NCBI RefSeq assembly: GCF_023101665.1
Contig: NZ_CP082161.1
Location: 5,828,001-5,892,000 of the forward strand
Reading direction: 5' to 3'
DNA length: 64,000 bases
From: Bradyrhizobium sp. 195
GTDB lineage: Bacteria; Pseudomonadota; Alphaproteobacteria; Rhizobiales; Xanthobacteraceae
Of this stretch, positions 16,203 to 25,089 are shown one piece after another. Within the stretch, counting starts at the first letter, position 1; every line of letters begins with the position of its first letter. Made by a program: the position numbers and the translations under genes. A model generated the notes under the pieces. The model was not told the origin of the DNA. It was given only the letters and a program-made list of their open reading frames with translations, and made no database searches.

Positions 16203-17246
16203 TCAGGCGACCCGGCGGGGCTGTTCCGCGCCGGTCCGACCCGGCAGCACCGCGCCGACCGCCAAAATACTGTCGATGAAGACCCGCGCCGAGGCCTCCC
16301 AGGTGTAATTGGCAGCGAACGCGACACAATCCTGCCGGGAGACATCGAGAGCGGCGAAGCAGGCGCTGCGCAGATCGTGATCGAGCGCGCCGACCGGGGC
16401 ATCGCCGATGACGTCGCGGGGGCCCTTCACCGGGAAGGCCGCAACCGGCAGGCCGCTCGCGAGCGCCTCCAGCAGGACGAGACCGAACGTATCGGTCTTG
16501 CTGGGAAATACGAACACGTCGGCGGCCGCATAGATGTCCGCCAGTTCCTCGCCGTGCTTCTGGCCGAGGAAGATCGCCTCGGGATAGGCCTCTTCCAGCG
16601 CGACACGCGCCGGGCCGTCGCCGACGATCACCTTGGTGCCGGGCAGGTCGAGATCGAGGAAGGCCTCGAGATTCTTCTCCACCGCGACGCGGCCGACCGA
16701 CAGGAACACCGGCGCCGGCAGGCAGAGATCGATGGCGCGGGGATGGAACAAATGGGTGTCGACGCCGCGCGGCCACAGCACGACGTTGTCGAAACCGCGC
16801 TCGGTCAGCTCGCGGGCCAGCGCCGGCGTTGCCGCCATCACCGCGCGGCTGGGGCTGTGGAAACGGCGCAGCGCCCGCCAGATCAGCGAGCCCGGAACCG
16901 GCACGCGGGCGCGGACATATTCGGGAAAGCGGGTGTGAAAGCTGGTCGTGAACGGCAGCCTGCGCTGGCGGCAATAGCGGCGGACCATCAGGCCGATCGG
17001 CCCCTCAGTCGCGATGTGGATGCTGTCGGGCCGCGCTTCCTCGATCAGCTTGGCGATCCGCGCCGGGCGCGGCATCGCCAGCCGCACGTCGCGATAGCTC
17101 GGCATCGCGAAGGTGCGGAACGATTGCGGCGTCAGGAACGTGAATTCGACACCGAGCGTCTCGGCAGCGTCAGCGAGTTTGGTCAGCGTCCGAACCACAC
17201 CGTTGACTTGCGGGTGCCATGCGTCGGTCGCGACCAGGATGCGCAT
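16203..17246 (-). CDS. GT4-family glycosyltransferase (GDP-mannose-dependent type)
   Basis: A 347-residue GT-B glycosyltransferase. The N-terminal domain opens DAWHPQVNGVVRT. The C-terminal nucleotide-sugar domain carries SVGRVAVEKN and the EX7E-like element in KTDTFGLVLLEALASG. Relatives add mannose or other hexoses to membrane glycolipids. It starts 12 nt after the metallophosphoesterase stop, and the two form an operon. The pairing suggests a role in lipid or envelope modification; the acceptor is unknown. Confidence 0.87.
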   Translation of the reverse strand: MRILVATDAWHPQVNGVVRTLTKLADAAETLGVEFTFLTPQSFRTFAMPSYRDVRLAMPRPARIAKLIEEARPDSIHIATEGPIGLMVRRYCRQRRLPFTTSFHTRFPEYVRARVPVPGSLIWRALRRFHSPSRAVMAATPALARELTERGFDNVVLWPRGVDTHLFHPRAIDLCLPAPVFLSVGRVAVEKNLEAFLDLDLPGTKVIVGDGPARVALEEAYPEAIFLGQKHGEELADIYAAADVFVFPSKTDTFGLVLLEALASGLPVAAFPVKGPRDVIGDAPVGALDHDLRSACFAALDVSRQDCVAFAANYTWEASARVFIDSILAVGAVLPGRTGAEQPRRVA

Positions 17247-17258
17247 CAGGCGGCCTCT

Positions 17259-18071
17259 TTATGCAGCTCTGGCTGCAACCTGCGGCACGGCTGCCGGCTT
17301 CTGCAGATGATCCGCCCAGGTGATGATCTCGAAATTACCGTCGTCGTGTTCGACGAGCGCGGTGCAGCTCTCGACCCAGTCGCCGCAATTCATGTAGCGA
17401 ATGCCGCCCTCGTCGCGGATCACGGCGTAGTGGATGTGGCCGCAAATCACGCCGTCGGCGTCGTGGCGCCGCGCCTCGGCGGCAAGCGCCTGCTCGAACG
17501 CGCCGATATAATTGACGGCGTTCTTGACCTTCTGCTTGGCCCATTGCGACAGCGACCAATAGGGCACGCCGAACAAGCGCCGGAAGAAGTTGACGAAGCG
17601 ATTCATCTGGATCGCGAAGTCGTAGGCCTTGTCGCCGAGATGGGCGAGCCAGCGCGCGTTCTGCACCACGAGGTCGAAGATGTCGCCGTGGATGACGAGA
17701 TAACGCTTGCCATCCACGCCGGTGTGGACGGTGTTCTCGACCACGTCGATGCCGCCGAAATGCGTGCCGTAATAGTTGCGCAGGAACTCGTCGTGATTGC
17801 CGGGGATGTAGACGACCTTGGCGCCCTTGCGCGCCTTGCGCAGCAGCTTCTGCACGAGGTCGTTGTGGGATTGCGGCCAGTTCCAGCTCGATTTCAGCGC
17901 CCAGCCATCGACGATGTCGCCGACGAGATAGATCGTATCGGCATCATGATAGCGCAGGAAGTCGAGCAGAAGATCGGCTTGAGAACCGCGGGCTCCGAGA
18001 TGAACGTCGGAGATGAACAACGTGCGAAAGCGCCGCTCCGGGCTCTCGTCACTCACATCGTAACTTCCCAT
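17259..18071 (-). CDS. Calcineurin-like metallophosphoesterase (UDP-2,3-diacylglucosamine hydrolase-like)
   Basis: A 270-residue protein with the metal-binding motifs in order: SDVHLG (about residue 21), GDIVDGW (about 51), GNHDE (about 90), then VIHGD and GHIHYA. These are the dinuclear-metal ligands of the calcineurin phosphoesterase fold. The pattern is close to LpxH-type enzymes that split UDP-diacylglucosamine. Many alphaproteobacteria use LpxI instead, so I do not call it lpxH. It is first in a unit with the glycosyltransferase, which supports a lipid-related substrate. Confidence 0.83.
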   Translation of the reverse strand: MGSYDVSDESPERRFRTLFISDVHLGARGSQADLLLDFLRYHDADTIYLVGDIVDGWALKSSWNWPQSHNDLVQKLLRKARKGAKVVYIPGNHDEFLRNYYGTHFGGIDVVENTVHTGVDGKRYLVIHGDIFDLVVQNARWLAHLGDKAYDFAIQMNRFVNFFRRLFGVPYWSLSQWAKQKVKNAVNYIGAFEQALAAEARRHDADGVICGHIHYAVIRDEGGIRYMNCGDWVESCTALVEHDDGNFEIITWADHLQKPAAVPQVAARAA

Positions 18072-18392
18072 GCGCCAGCCTGTAACAATGTCCCGTGACA
18101 GGGGAATGACCGATTGAACTTTTGAGGCACCTTCAGATACGAATCACGCCTTGCCTCGCCCACCCCGCGAATATCAGTCGCATGCGACAATCAGGCGACA
18201 TGGCGCCGCAGGGGTGCCTAGGATCAGATTGACACTGGACGCCGCGAGAGCAGGTGGGCTCCCTCTCCCGCTTGCGGGAGAGGGTTGGGGAGAGGTTGTC
18301 TCCCCAACCGATAGTCAGCGTGTGGAGAGAGCCCTCACCCGCGCCTTCGGCGCGACCTCTCCCGCAAGCGGGAGAGGTTGCGCAAGCCCGCG
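18072..18392. other. 321-nt intergenic region
   Basis: It contains the palindromic repeat at 18257-18380, which ends just beyond the thiD stop codon, and about 180 nt that should include the promoter of the metallophosphoesterase-glycosyltransferase unit. No gene is credible here. Confidence 0.6.
18257..18380. repeat. Intergenic palindrome, CCCGCTTGCGGG family, second copy
   Basis: It begins GGCTCCCTCTCCCGCTTGCG and ends CCCGCAAGCGGGAGAGG, with inner arms GGTTGGGGAG and CTCCCCAACC and a GCGCCTTCGGCGC hairpin. It shares both ends with 14848-14966. Confidence 0.82.
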
Positions 18393-19193
18393 TCAGTAGA
18401 ACTTGTGGAAATGATGGATCGGGCCGTGGCCGTGACCGACGCTGAAGCGATCGGCGGCGCCAATCGCGGCGGTGATCCAGGCCTTGGCGTTGCGCACGGC
18501 GCTTTCGAGATCCTCGCCTTTGGCCAGCCCCGCCGCAACTGCCGAAGACAGCGAGCAGCCGGTGCCATGGGTGTTGCGGGTCGCAACGCGGGGCGCGGCG
18601 AGCGCGATCGTGTTGTCGGCATCGATGAGATAGTCGGTGCTCTCCGCGCCCTCGCCGTGCCCGCCCTTGATCAGGACCGCACGGCAGCCGAGCGCCAGCA
18701 GGCGCCGCCCCTGCTTTTCGATCTCAGCCTCGCTTGCCGCGATCGGCTCGTCGAGCAGAGCCGCGGCCTCCGGCAGATTGGGCGTGATCACGGACGCCAG
18801 CGGCATCAGCTTGGTGCGCAGGGCATCGACGGCTTCGGACGCCAGCAGGCGGTCGCCCGATGTCGCCACCATCACGGGATCGAGCACCACATGCCCCGGT
18901 TGCCAGCGCGAAAGCGCCGCCGCAATCGCATCAATGCTGGCGACCTGGGCCACCATGCCGATTTTCACGGCGCCGACCTTAAGATCGGCGAACACCGCGT
19001 CGATCTGCGCGGTGACGAAGGCGGCAGGCACGGCCTGAATGCCGGTGACGCCGCGCGTGTTCTGAGCCGTCAGTGCCGTGATGGCGGAAGCGCCATAGAC
19101 GCCGAGCGCGGCAAAGGTCTTCAGATCGGCCTGGATGCCGGCGCCGCCGCTCGAATCGGAGCCGGCGATGGTGAGTGCGACCGGGGTCGTCAT
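18393..19193 (-). CDS. thiD: Hydroxymethylpyrimidine/phosphomethylpyrimidine kinase
   Basis: A 266-residue ribokinase-family enzyme that phosphorylates HMP and HMP-phosphate in thiamine synthesis. Visible features are the opening [41 protein letters not shown] and the anion-hole [11 protein letters not shown] with the catalytic Cys. The frame is open to 19553, but the start at 19193 ([11 protein letters not shown]) matches the family N-terminus. No other thi gene is nearby. Confidence 0.93.
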   Translation of the reverse strand: MTTPVALTIAGSDSSGGAGIQADLKTFAALGVYGASAITALTAQNTRGVTGIQAVPAAFVTAQIDAVFADLKVGAVKIGMVAQVASIDAIAAALSRWQPGHVVLDPVMVATSGDRLLASEAVDALRTKLMPLASVITPNLPEAAALLDEPIAASEAEIEKQGRRLLALGCRAVLIKGGHGEGAESTDYLIDADNTIALAAPRVATRNTHGTGCSLSSAVAAGLAKGEDLESAVRNAKAWITAAIGAADRFSVGHGHGPIHHFHKFY

Positions 19194-19497
19194 CGCCGGA
19201 CACATTTGCTGGATACGGACACCGCCATGGCCTGTCCTAGCGCGACCGCGCAACACCGGCAAGCGCGCCGGGCCGTAGCCGACCGTGATTCGCGATACCG
19301 TGGCGCACCGAATCAGGCGCACATTGCGGGCTTCGCCCCGCAATGGTGCGGGCTTGAAAATGCAACCGCGCCGGGCCCTTGGTATAGTCGCGAACTGCTT
19401 CGCCGATGTGTGAGACGTCAGGTGGTGGAACCATTCACCGATGCTGCGGGCCGCCCCGGCCCGCAAGCCGCCTGGAACGGAATCTTGGGGTGGAACG
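19194..19497. other. 304-nt divergent intergenic region
   Basis: It separates thiD from the ethylene-receptor-like kinase and must carry both promoters. I see no repeat, riboswitch-like fold or clear promoter. In particular, no recognisable TPP riboswitch box precedes thiD. Confidence 0.5.
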
Positions 19498-21477
19498 ATG
19501 TGGGCCTTTTTTGAACGTCTCCTCGACTCGTCCATGCTTTCGCCGCACGGCATCTGCCTGTTGTGGGAGCCTGAGCTGATCTGGCTTCACGTCGTTGCCG
19601 ACGCCTGCATTGCCGCCGCCTATTTTTCGATCCCGTTTGCCCTTGCGATTCTGGTCACCAAGCGGCGCGACCTCAAATTCGGCTGGGTCTACTGGGCATT
19701 CGCGATCTTCATCATGGCGTGCGGCCTGACCCATGTGTTGTCGATCTACACGCTCTGGGTTCCGATCTACGGCATCGAGGGCATCGTCAAGGCGGCGACC
19801 GCGGTGGCATCGGTGGTTACTGCGGGCGCGCTCTGGCCGCTGCTGCCGAAGATCCTGACGATCCCCTCGCCGTTCGAGCTGCGGCAGGTCCAGGCCGCGC
19901 TCGAGGAGGAGGAAATCAAGACCCGGGACGCCACGCTGCTGCTCCAGCAGGTCGGAGACGCGCAGCGTGCGATGCGCGAGAGCGTGGCGCGCCTCACTGC
20001 AATCGTCGAGACCGCGGTCGACGGCGTCATCCTGTTGGATGCGCAGGACCGCATCCTGCTGTTCAATCCGGCCTGCGAGCGCTTGTTCGGCTACTCTGCC
20101 GACGAGGTGATGAGCCGCAACGTCGGGATGCTGATGCCCGAGGCGGCCGCTGGGCCCGACAGCCACGCGAGCCATTTCGCGACCGCGGGCGAGGCCATTG
20201 GCCTCCGCAAGGACGGATCGACCTTTCCGATGGACGTGTCGGTCGGCCAGGCGCGTCAGGACGGCGAATTGATCTTCGTCGGCATCGTCCACGACCTGAC
20301 CGCGCGCAAGCTGACCGAGCAGCAGCTCCAGCAGGCGCAGAAGATGGAGACGGTCGGTCAGCTTTCCGGAGGCATCGCTCACGACTTCAACAATCTGCTC
20401 ACCGTCATCATCGGCAACGCCGAGCACATGAGCGAGCAGCTCAAGGCTCGGCCCGATCTGCGGCGCTTTGCCGACGACATCTGCCAGTCGGGCGAACGGG
20501 GCGCCGAGCTAACGCAGCGGCTGCTCGCATTCAGCCGCCGCCAGTTGCTGCAGCCCCAGATGATCGATTGCCGTGGCCTGCTCGATTCCATGTTCAAGCT
20601 GCTCAAGCGCACCTTGCGTGAAGACATCGAGACCAGGACGAGCACCGGCCCCGGCACGATCGTGGCGTTTGCCGATCGCGCCCAGCTGGAATCCGCCGTG
20701 CTCAACCTCGCGCTCAACGCGCAGGACGCCATGCCCGCAGGAGGACATTTGACGCTGAGCACGGAGCTGACCGCGATCGACGAGGACTATTGCACCCTTC
20801 ACCCCGAAGTCGCAGCCGGCGCTTACGCGTTGATCTCGATCACCGACGACGGCGAAGGCATGACACCTGACGTCAGCGCACGCGCCTTCGAGCCGTTCTT
20901 CACCACCAAGGAAGTCGGCAAGGGCTCGGGCCTCGGCCTCAGCATGGTCTATGGCTTTGCGAAGCAATCAGGCGGCCACGTCTCGATCTACAGCGAGACC
21001 GGCCTTGGGACGACGGTCCGAATCTATCTGCCGCGCGCGGACACCGGACAATCGCAGGCCGACCTGTCCGATGGCGAGGACGCGGCGCCGCGAGGATACG
21101 AGACGATCCTGATCGCGGAGGACGATCCGTTCGTCCGTTCCTCCGTCATTCGCAGGGTGGAAGCGCTCGGATATCGCGTCGTTGCCGCGGTCAACGGCAA
21201 GGAGGCCTTGCAGCAGCTGCGCACCGACCCCGGCATCGACATGCTGTTCACCGATATCGTGATGCCGGGCGGCATGAACGGCTGGGAGCTCTCCGATCAG
21301 GCGCGGCGGATTCGTCCCGGTCTGCCGGTCCTGTTCACCTCGGGCTACGCACTGGAGACCCTGGTCGAGCAGGGCCGAGCGCCTGCACAGGCGATCGTGC
21401 TGACCAAGCCCTATCGCAAGGTCGAGCTCGCCCAGCGGCTCAGAGACGCATTTGCCGCGACGGCCGTGACGTCCTGA
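19498..21477 (+). CDS. Hybrid histidine kinase with ethylene-receptor-like (ETR1-type) membrane domain
   Basis: A 659-residue protein. Residues ~25-120 hold three membrane helices that match the ethylene-binding domain of ETR1: Asp35, Tyr42, Ile45, Pro46, Ile72, Cys75 and His79 sit at the positions of ETR1 Asp25, Tyr32, Ile35, Pro36, Ile62, Cys65 and His69 with the same spacing. Cys/His bind Cu(I) in ETR1. Next come a coiled linker, a PAS domain (~165-270), the kinase core (His295 in GGIAHDFNN; NLALNAQD; GKGSGLGLSM) and a receiver (Asp586 in FTDIVMPG, Lys637). The PAS and kinase look functional. Ethylene binding is inferred from the residues. The start ATG has GGGGTGGA upstream. Confidence 0.9.
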   Translation: MWAFFERLLDSSMLSPHGICLLWEPELIWLHVVADACIAAAYFSIPFALAILVTKRRDLKFGWVYWAFAIFIMACGLTHVLSIYTLWVPIYGIEGIVKAATAVASVVTAGALWPLLPKILTIPSPFELRQVQAALEEEEIKTRDATLLLQQVGDAQRAMRESVARLTAIVETAVDGVILLDAQDRILLFNPACERLFGYSADEVMSRNVGMLMPEAAAGPDSHASHFATAGEAIGLRKDGSTFPMDVSVGQARQDGELIFVGIVHDLTARKLTEQQLQQAQKMETVGQLSGGIAHDFNNLLTVIIGNAEHMSEQLKARPDLRRFADDICQSGERGAELTQRLLAFSRRQLLQPQMIDCRGLLDSMFKLLKRTLREDIETRTSTGPGTIVAFADRAQLESAVLNLALNAQDAMPAGGHLTLSTELTAIDEDYCTLHPEVAAGAYALISITDDGEGMTPDVSARAFEPFFTTKEVGKGSGLGLSMVYGFAKQSGGHVSIYSETGLGTTVRIYLPRADTGQSQADLSDGEDAAPRGYETILIAEDDPFVRSSVIRRVEALGYRVVAAVNGKEALQQLRTDPGIDMLFTDIVMPGGMNGWELSDQARRIRPGLPVLFTSGYALETLVEQGRAPAQAIVLTKPYRKVELAQRLRDAFAATAVTS

Positions 21478-21572
21478 ATGCCCGGCCGGCAACTGGCGGC
21501 CGGCAAGTCCGCTTGCTAAATCGTACCGGTTTTGGCCTATTAGCCGCCAGATACGCTTTCGGAGTGCCCGCG

Positions 21573-21818
21573 ATGGTTCCTTTTTTCGTCCAGATCAAAT
21601 GCAAGCTCGGACAGTCCTATACGGTCGCCAATGCGCTTGCCGAAGCCGAGATCGCTTCCGAGATCTACTCCACGGCCGGCCAATACGATCTCCTTGTGAA
21701 GTTCTATGTCGACAAGGACACCGACATCGGCCATTTCGTGAACGAGAAGGTGCAGGTGCTGCCGGGCATCCAGGACACCCTCACCATCATCACCTTCAAG
21801 GCGTTTGGCGCCAGCTGA
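21573..21818 (+). CDS. Stand-alone RAM (Lrp/AsnC ligand-binding) domain protein
   Basis: An 81-residue protein that is only the effector-binding half of Lrp/AsnC regulators, with no helix-turn-helix. The AGQYDLLVKFYV and LPGIQDTLTIITFKAF segments are typical of the ferredoxin-like RAM fold. GGAG lies 8 nt before the ATG. Such proteins assemble into rings and bind amino acids or modulate full Lrp proteins. It lies 95 nt after the hybrid kinase gene. Confidence 0.83.
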   Translation: MVPFFVQIKCKLGQSYTVANALAEAEIASEIYSTAGQYDLLVKFYVDKDTDIGHFVNEKVQVLPGIQDTLTIITFKAFGAS

Positions 21819-21819
21819 G

Positions 21820-22758
21820 CTAACCAGCTTCCTTGCCGGCTTCCTTGCGCTTGGGCCGCGGCGGACCGTCCACCGGCGGCAGCGATTTGAGATAGTCCGC
21901 CATCGCCGCAAGGTCCTCGTCGGACAGTTGCGAGGTGTTCTTGATCACACGCGTCATCGCGCCGCCGACGCTGTCGCCGTCGGGCAATTCGCCGTTTTTG
22001 AGAAAATAGGCAATGTCCTTCGCGCTCCACTCGCCGAGGCGCTTCTGCGTGATGTTGGGCACCCAGCCCTCACCTTCCGGATTGGGGCCGCCGGCAAAGC
22101 GCTGGCCTTCGATGATGCCGCCGAGCGCGTTACGCGGGCTGTGGCATTCGGCGCAATGGCCAAAACTGTTGACGAGATAGGCACCGCGATTCCATTGCGG
22201 CGACTTCGTACCGTCGGCAATGAGCGGCTTGTCGTCCAGAAACAGGAATTTCCAGATGCCGACGTTGCGCCGGATATCGAAGGGAAAGCGCATGTCATGG
22301 CCGCGCACCCTGCCGATCACAGGCGGAAGCGTCTTCAGATAGGCGAAGAGATCGAGCACGTCCTCGCGCCTTGCGCGCTGATAGGACGTATAGGGAAAGG
22401 CAGGAAAATAATGCTGCCCGCCCGGCGAAACGCCGTGCATCACCGCGTTGACGAAGTCGGCGTCGGTCCATTTGCCGATACCGTCATTCGGATCGGGGGA
22501 GATGTTCGGCGCGTAGAACGTTCCGAACGGGGACTTGATCGCGACGCCGCCACCGAGCCTGACACGATCGGGCTGGTCGGGAGTGGCATGGCAGGACGCG
22601 CAGCCCCCGGCATTGAACATCGCCTCGCCGTTGGCAAGGTTTGCCACATGGGCCGGCGCATGGCCCGCGGCTGCCACGACCGGCGCGCTGAGCCACCAAT
22701 AGACGCCGGCGGCAGCGACCGCGGCGAGCAGCCCTACGAGAATTGTTCGTTGCAACAT
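21820..22758 (-). CDS. Diheme c-type cytochrome
   Basis: A 312-residue protein with an N-terminal membrane helix or signal (residues 5-24) and two heme-c sites: CASCH (Cys53, Cys56, His57) and CAECH (Cys202, Cys205, His206). Later Met residues could be the sixth ligands. The layout resembles the cytochrome c subunits of membrane alcohol and aldehyde dehydrogenases, but no dehydrogenase gene is adjacent. The C-terminus is Lys/Pro-rich. It acts in the periplasm as an electron carrier of unknown donor. Confidence 0.88.
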   Translation of the reverse strand: MLQRTILVGLLAAVAAAGVYWWLSAPVVAAAGHAPAHVANLANGEAMFNAGGCASCHATPDQPDRVRLGGGVAIKSPFGTFYAPNISPDPNDGIGKWTDADFVNAVMHGVSPGGQHYFPAFPYTSYQRARREDVLDLFAYLKTLPPVIGRVRGHDMRFPFDIRRNVGIWKFLFLDDKPLIADGTKSPQWNRGAYLVNSFGHCAECHSPRNALGGIIEGQRFAGGPNPEGEGWVPNITQKRLGEWSAKDIAYFLKNGELPDGDSVGGAMTRVIKNTSQLSDEDLAAMADYLKSLPPVDGPPRPKRKEAGKEAG

Positions 22759-22913
22759 GCAGATCCATTCACTCGTCGCGGCAAACCTAGGACCAATGTC
22801 GTCGCGGCTCCAGCCACGAAGAATTTAGCCTGCCCTGGCCGGAAACGGGAATAAACTGAAATGCCGGCTGTTGAAAGTTTGGCAGCCCGAACGGGTTCAG
22901 CAGGGAGAATGTC

Positions 22914-23330
22914 ATGAACAAGACCGTCATCGCCGTGTTGGCGCTCGGTGCCGTCGCTTTTGCGGGCCCGGCCAGCGCCGAAAAGCTCAAAGCAACGCTC
23001 GACGGCAAGTCCGAAGTGCCGGCAACGACCAGCAGCGCCACCGGAACCGCCGATCTGGATTATGATGCCGCCAGCAAGAAGCTGTCCTGGACCGTCACCT
23101 ATTCCGGGCTCTCCGGCCCGGCCACTGCAGCGCATTTCCATGGGCCTGCCGAGGCCGGCAAGAACGCCGGCGTCGCGGTTGCGATCCCGAATGCGACCTC
23201 GAGCCCGGTCAAGGGCGAAGCGACGCTCACCGATGCGCAGGCCGCCGATCTGCTCGGCGGCAAGCTCTACGTCAACATTCACACCGCGGCCAATCCGGGC
23301 GGCGAGATCCGCGGTCAGGTCACGAAGTAA
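22914..23330 (+). CDS. Secreted CHRD-domain protein
   Basis: A 138-residue protein with a clear signal peptide (cleavage after GPASA, residue 22) and one CHRD domain: the AAHFHGPA, YVNIHTAANPGGEIRGQV signatures with conserved histidines. CHRD domains are found in chordin and in many bacterial periplasmic proteins; the bacterial role is not established, though the histidines suggest metal binding. AGGGAGAA precedes the ATG. A terminator follows at 23355. Confidence 0.9.
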   Translation: MNKTVIAVLALGAVAFAGPASAEKLKATLDGKSEVPATTSSATGTADLDYDAASKKLSWTVTYSGLSGPATAAHFHGPAEAGKNAGVAVAIPNATSSPVKGEATLTDAQAADLLGGKLYVNIHTAANPGGEIRGQVTK

Positions 23331-23354
23331 GCCGCAACGCTGCTTCGTCGCGCG

Positions 23355-23388
23355 AAGGCCGGGCGCAAGAGGGAGCGTCCGGCCTTTT
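23355..23388 (+). terminator. Intrinsic terminator of the CHRD gene
   Basis: AAGGCCGGGCGC and GCGTCCGGCCTT pair with one mismatch around a 7-9-nt loop and run into TTTT, 24 nt after the CHRD stop codon. Confidence 0.78.
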
Positions 23389-23411
23389 CGATTCCAAAGC
23401 GGTTAACCTAG

Positions 23412-23497
23412 GTAGCCCGGATGAAGCGCAGCGCAATCCGGGACGGACTCCGAGGGGGTGAAGACCCCGGATTACGCTAGCGTCCATCCCGGGCTAC
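23412..23497. repeat. Intergenic palindrome, GTAGCCCGGATG family
   Basis: It opens GTAGCCCGGATGAAGCGCAG and closes CATCCCGGGCTAC, with inner arms CAATCCGGG and CCCCGGATT. A relative is at 24992-25076. Confidence 0.8.
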
Positions 23498-23513
23498 GCA
23501 TCTTTCGACGCGG

Positions 23514-24797
23514 TCAAGCCGCATTCAGCGCCTGCGTGAGGTCGGCGATCAGGTCCGACGGGTTCTCGATGCCGATCGACAGCCGGATCGTGGAATCGAG
23601 CACGCCGATCTTCTGGCGGATGTCGGCGGGAACGCCGGAATGAGTCATGGTTGCAGGCAGGCTCGCGAGCGACTCGGTGCCGCCGAGACTCACCGCCAGC
23701 TTGAGGATCTGCAGCGCGTTGAGGAATTTGACGGCTGCCTCCTTGCCGCCGACGATGTCGAAGGAGAAGGTGGATCCCGCCCCCAGACACTGCCGCGCGA
23801 ACGCACGCCCGGCTGGCGAGGACTCCTCGTGATGACCGAGGTAGTGGACCTTGGCGACCTTGGGGTGATCGCGCAAGAAGTCCGCTACGAGGCGCGCGTT
23901 GCTGTTGGCCTTCTCCATGCGCAGGCTCAGCGTTTCGAGCGAGCGGTTGATCATCCAGCAGGAATGCGGATCGAGCTGGGTGCCGATGGCGCCGCGCAGC
24001 GCCTTGATGCCCTTCATGATCGCCTTCGAGCCGAGCGCCGCACCCGCGATCAGATCGGAATGACCGCCGACATATTTGGTGAGCGAGTACAAGGAAAGGT
24101 CCGCGCCGTGCTCGATCGGCCGCTGAAACACCGGCCCGAGCAGCGTATTGTCGCAGGCGATGATCGGCGTGTCGCCTTGCGCCTTTCCGATGGAATCGGC
24201 GACACGGCGGATCATGGCGATGTCGACCAGGCCGTTGGTCGGATTGGCCGGTGTCTCGATCAGGATCATCGAGACGCGGCCTTTGGCCATGGCCTCCTCC
24301 GCGGCCTGCTTGACCGCCGCCTCGTCGACCCCGTCGGCGAAGCCGACGGCGCCGATCGACAGACGCGCCAGCGTGTTCGTGAGCAGCGTTTCCGTCCCGC
24401 CATAGAGCGGCTGGGAGTGCAGGATGACGTCGCCGGGGCGGACGAAGGCAAGGATCGTCGTCGCGATGGCCGCCATGCCGGATGAGAACAGCGCGCAGCT
24501 TTCGGTGCGCTCGTAGATCGAGAGCCTGTCCTCGACGATCTCGCTGTTGGGATGATTGAAGCGCGAATAGACCAGGCCCGCGCCCATCCCTTCCGGCGGC
24601 TCGCGCCGGCCGGCGACGAAATCGAAGAAGTCCTGCCCGTCATCGGCCGTCTTGAACACGAAGGTGGAGGTCAGGAACACCGGGGGCTTGATGGCGCCTT
24701 CCGACAGCTGCGGATCATAGCCATAGGTCAGCATCAGCGTCTCGGGATGCAGCATGTGATTGCCGATGTGCGTCTTCGACGGAAACGGTTTTGCCAT
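23514..24797 (-). CDS. Cystathionine gamma-synthase/methionine gamma-lyase family PLP enzyme
   Basis: A 427-residue Cys/Met-metabolism PLP enzyme. Family marks are the SSGMAAI block after the Tyr/Arg phosphate-binding loop (VYSRFNHP), DNTLLGP, the PLP-lysine in [11 protein letters not shown], and the late [13 protein letters not shown] that binds the substrate carboxylate. It could be a cystathionine synthase/lyase or a methionine gamma-lyase; these cannot be told apart here. No sulfur-metabolism gene is next to it. Confidence 0.9.
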   Translation of the reverse strand: MAKPFPSKTHIGNHMLHPETLMLTYGYDPQLSEGAIKPPVFLTSTFVFKTADDGQDFFDFVAGRREPPEGMGAGLVYSRFNHPNSEIVEDRLSIYERTESCALFSSGMAAIATTILAFVRPGDVILHSQPLYGGTETLLTNTLARLSIGAVGFADGVDEAAVKQAAEEAMAKGRVSMILIETPANPTNGLVDIAMIRRVADSIGKAQGDTPIIACDNTLLGPVFQRPIEHGADLSLYSLTKYVGGHSDLIAGAALGSKAIMKGIKALRGAIGTQLDPHSCWMINRSLETLSLRMEKANSNARLVADFLRDHPKVAKVHYLGHHEESSPAGRAFARQCLGAGSTFSFDIVGGKEAAVKFLNALQILKLAVSLGGTESLASLPATMTHSGVPADIRQKIGVLDSTIRLSIGIENPSDLIADLTQALNAA

Positions 24798-24950
24798 GGC
24801 CTGTCTCGCTCTTGATTGAGATCCTCGCCGCGCGTTGGAACTCCCGATGTCATGCAGTCAGGAAAGAGACGCGCCGACTCGCATCAGCGCCGCGGCTGTT
24901 GACTCGAAGATAGCCGCTCCGGCAGCGATCCGTCAGACCTTGCGAACAGA

Positions 24951-24981
24951 AAAAAGGGCAGTCGCTTTCGCAACTGCCCTT
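24951..24981 (-). terminator. Intrinsic terminator, minus strand
   Basis: AAGGGCAGT and ACTGCCCTT form a 9-bp stem. On the minus strand it is followed by a run of T, so it can end the cytochrome c-556-like transcript, about 110 nt after its stop codon. Confidence 0.8.
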
Positions 24982-24991
24982 CGATTCCCGC

Positions 24992-25076
24992 GGCCCGGAT
25001 GAGCGAGACGACATCCGGGACAAGTTTATCAACCCGCACAGGCTTCCTGGATTTCGCTGCGCTCCATCCGGGCTAC
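24992..25076. repeat. Intergenic palindrome, GTAGCCCGGATG family, second copy
   Basis: It begins GCCCGGATGAGCGAGACGAC and ends CGCTGCGCTCCATCCGGGCTAC. The right end matches the ends of 23412-23497; the left arm is more diverged. Confidence 0.7.
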
Positions 25077-25089
25077 AAAAGCCACCGCC

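Larger units (their letters stand above)
24798..25089. other. 292-nt intergenic region
   Basis: It holds a minus-strand terminator (24951-24981) and a palindromic repeat (24992-25076) downstream of the cytochrome gene, then about 150 nt that should include the promoter of the PLP-enzyme gene. No gene is visible. Confidence 0.6.

Noticed and set aside
16161..18098. 645-codon open frame on the plus strand
   Set aside because: It is antisense to the glycosyltransferase and metallophosphoesterase genes and has no recognisable domain.
18151..18445. Short plus-strand frames upstream of thiD's 3' end
   Set aside because: They are made mostly of the palindromic repeat and run into thiD antisense.
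19194..19497. TPP riboswitch upstream of thiD
   Set aside because: No sequence resembling the conserved CUGAGA and ACCUGA-type core was found on the minus strand.
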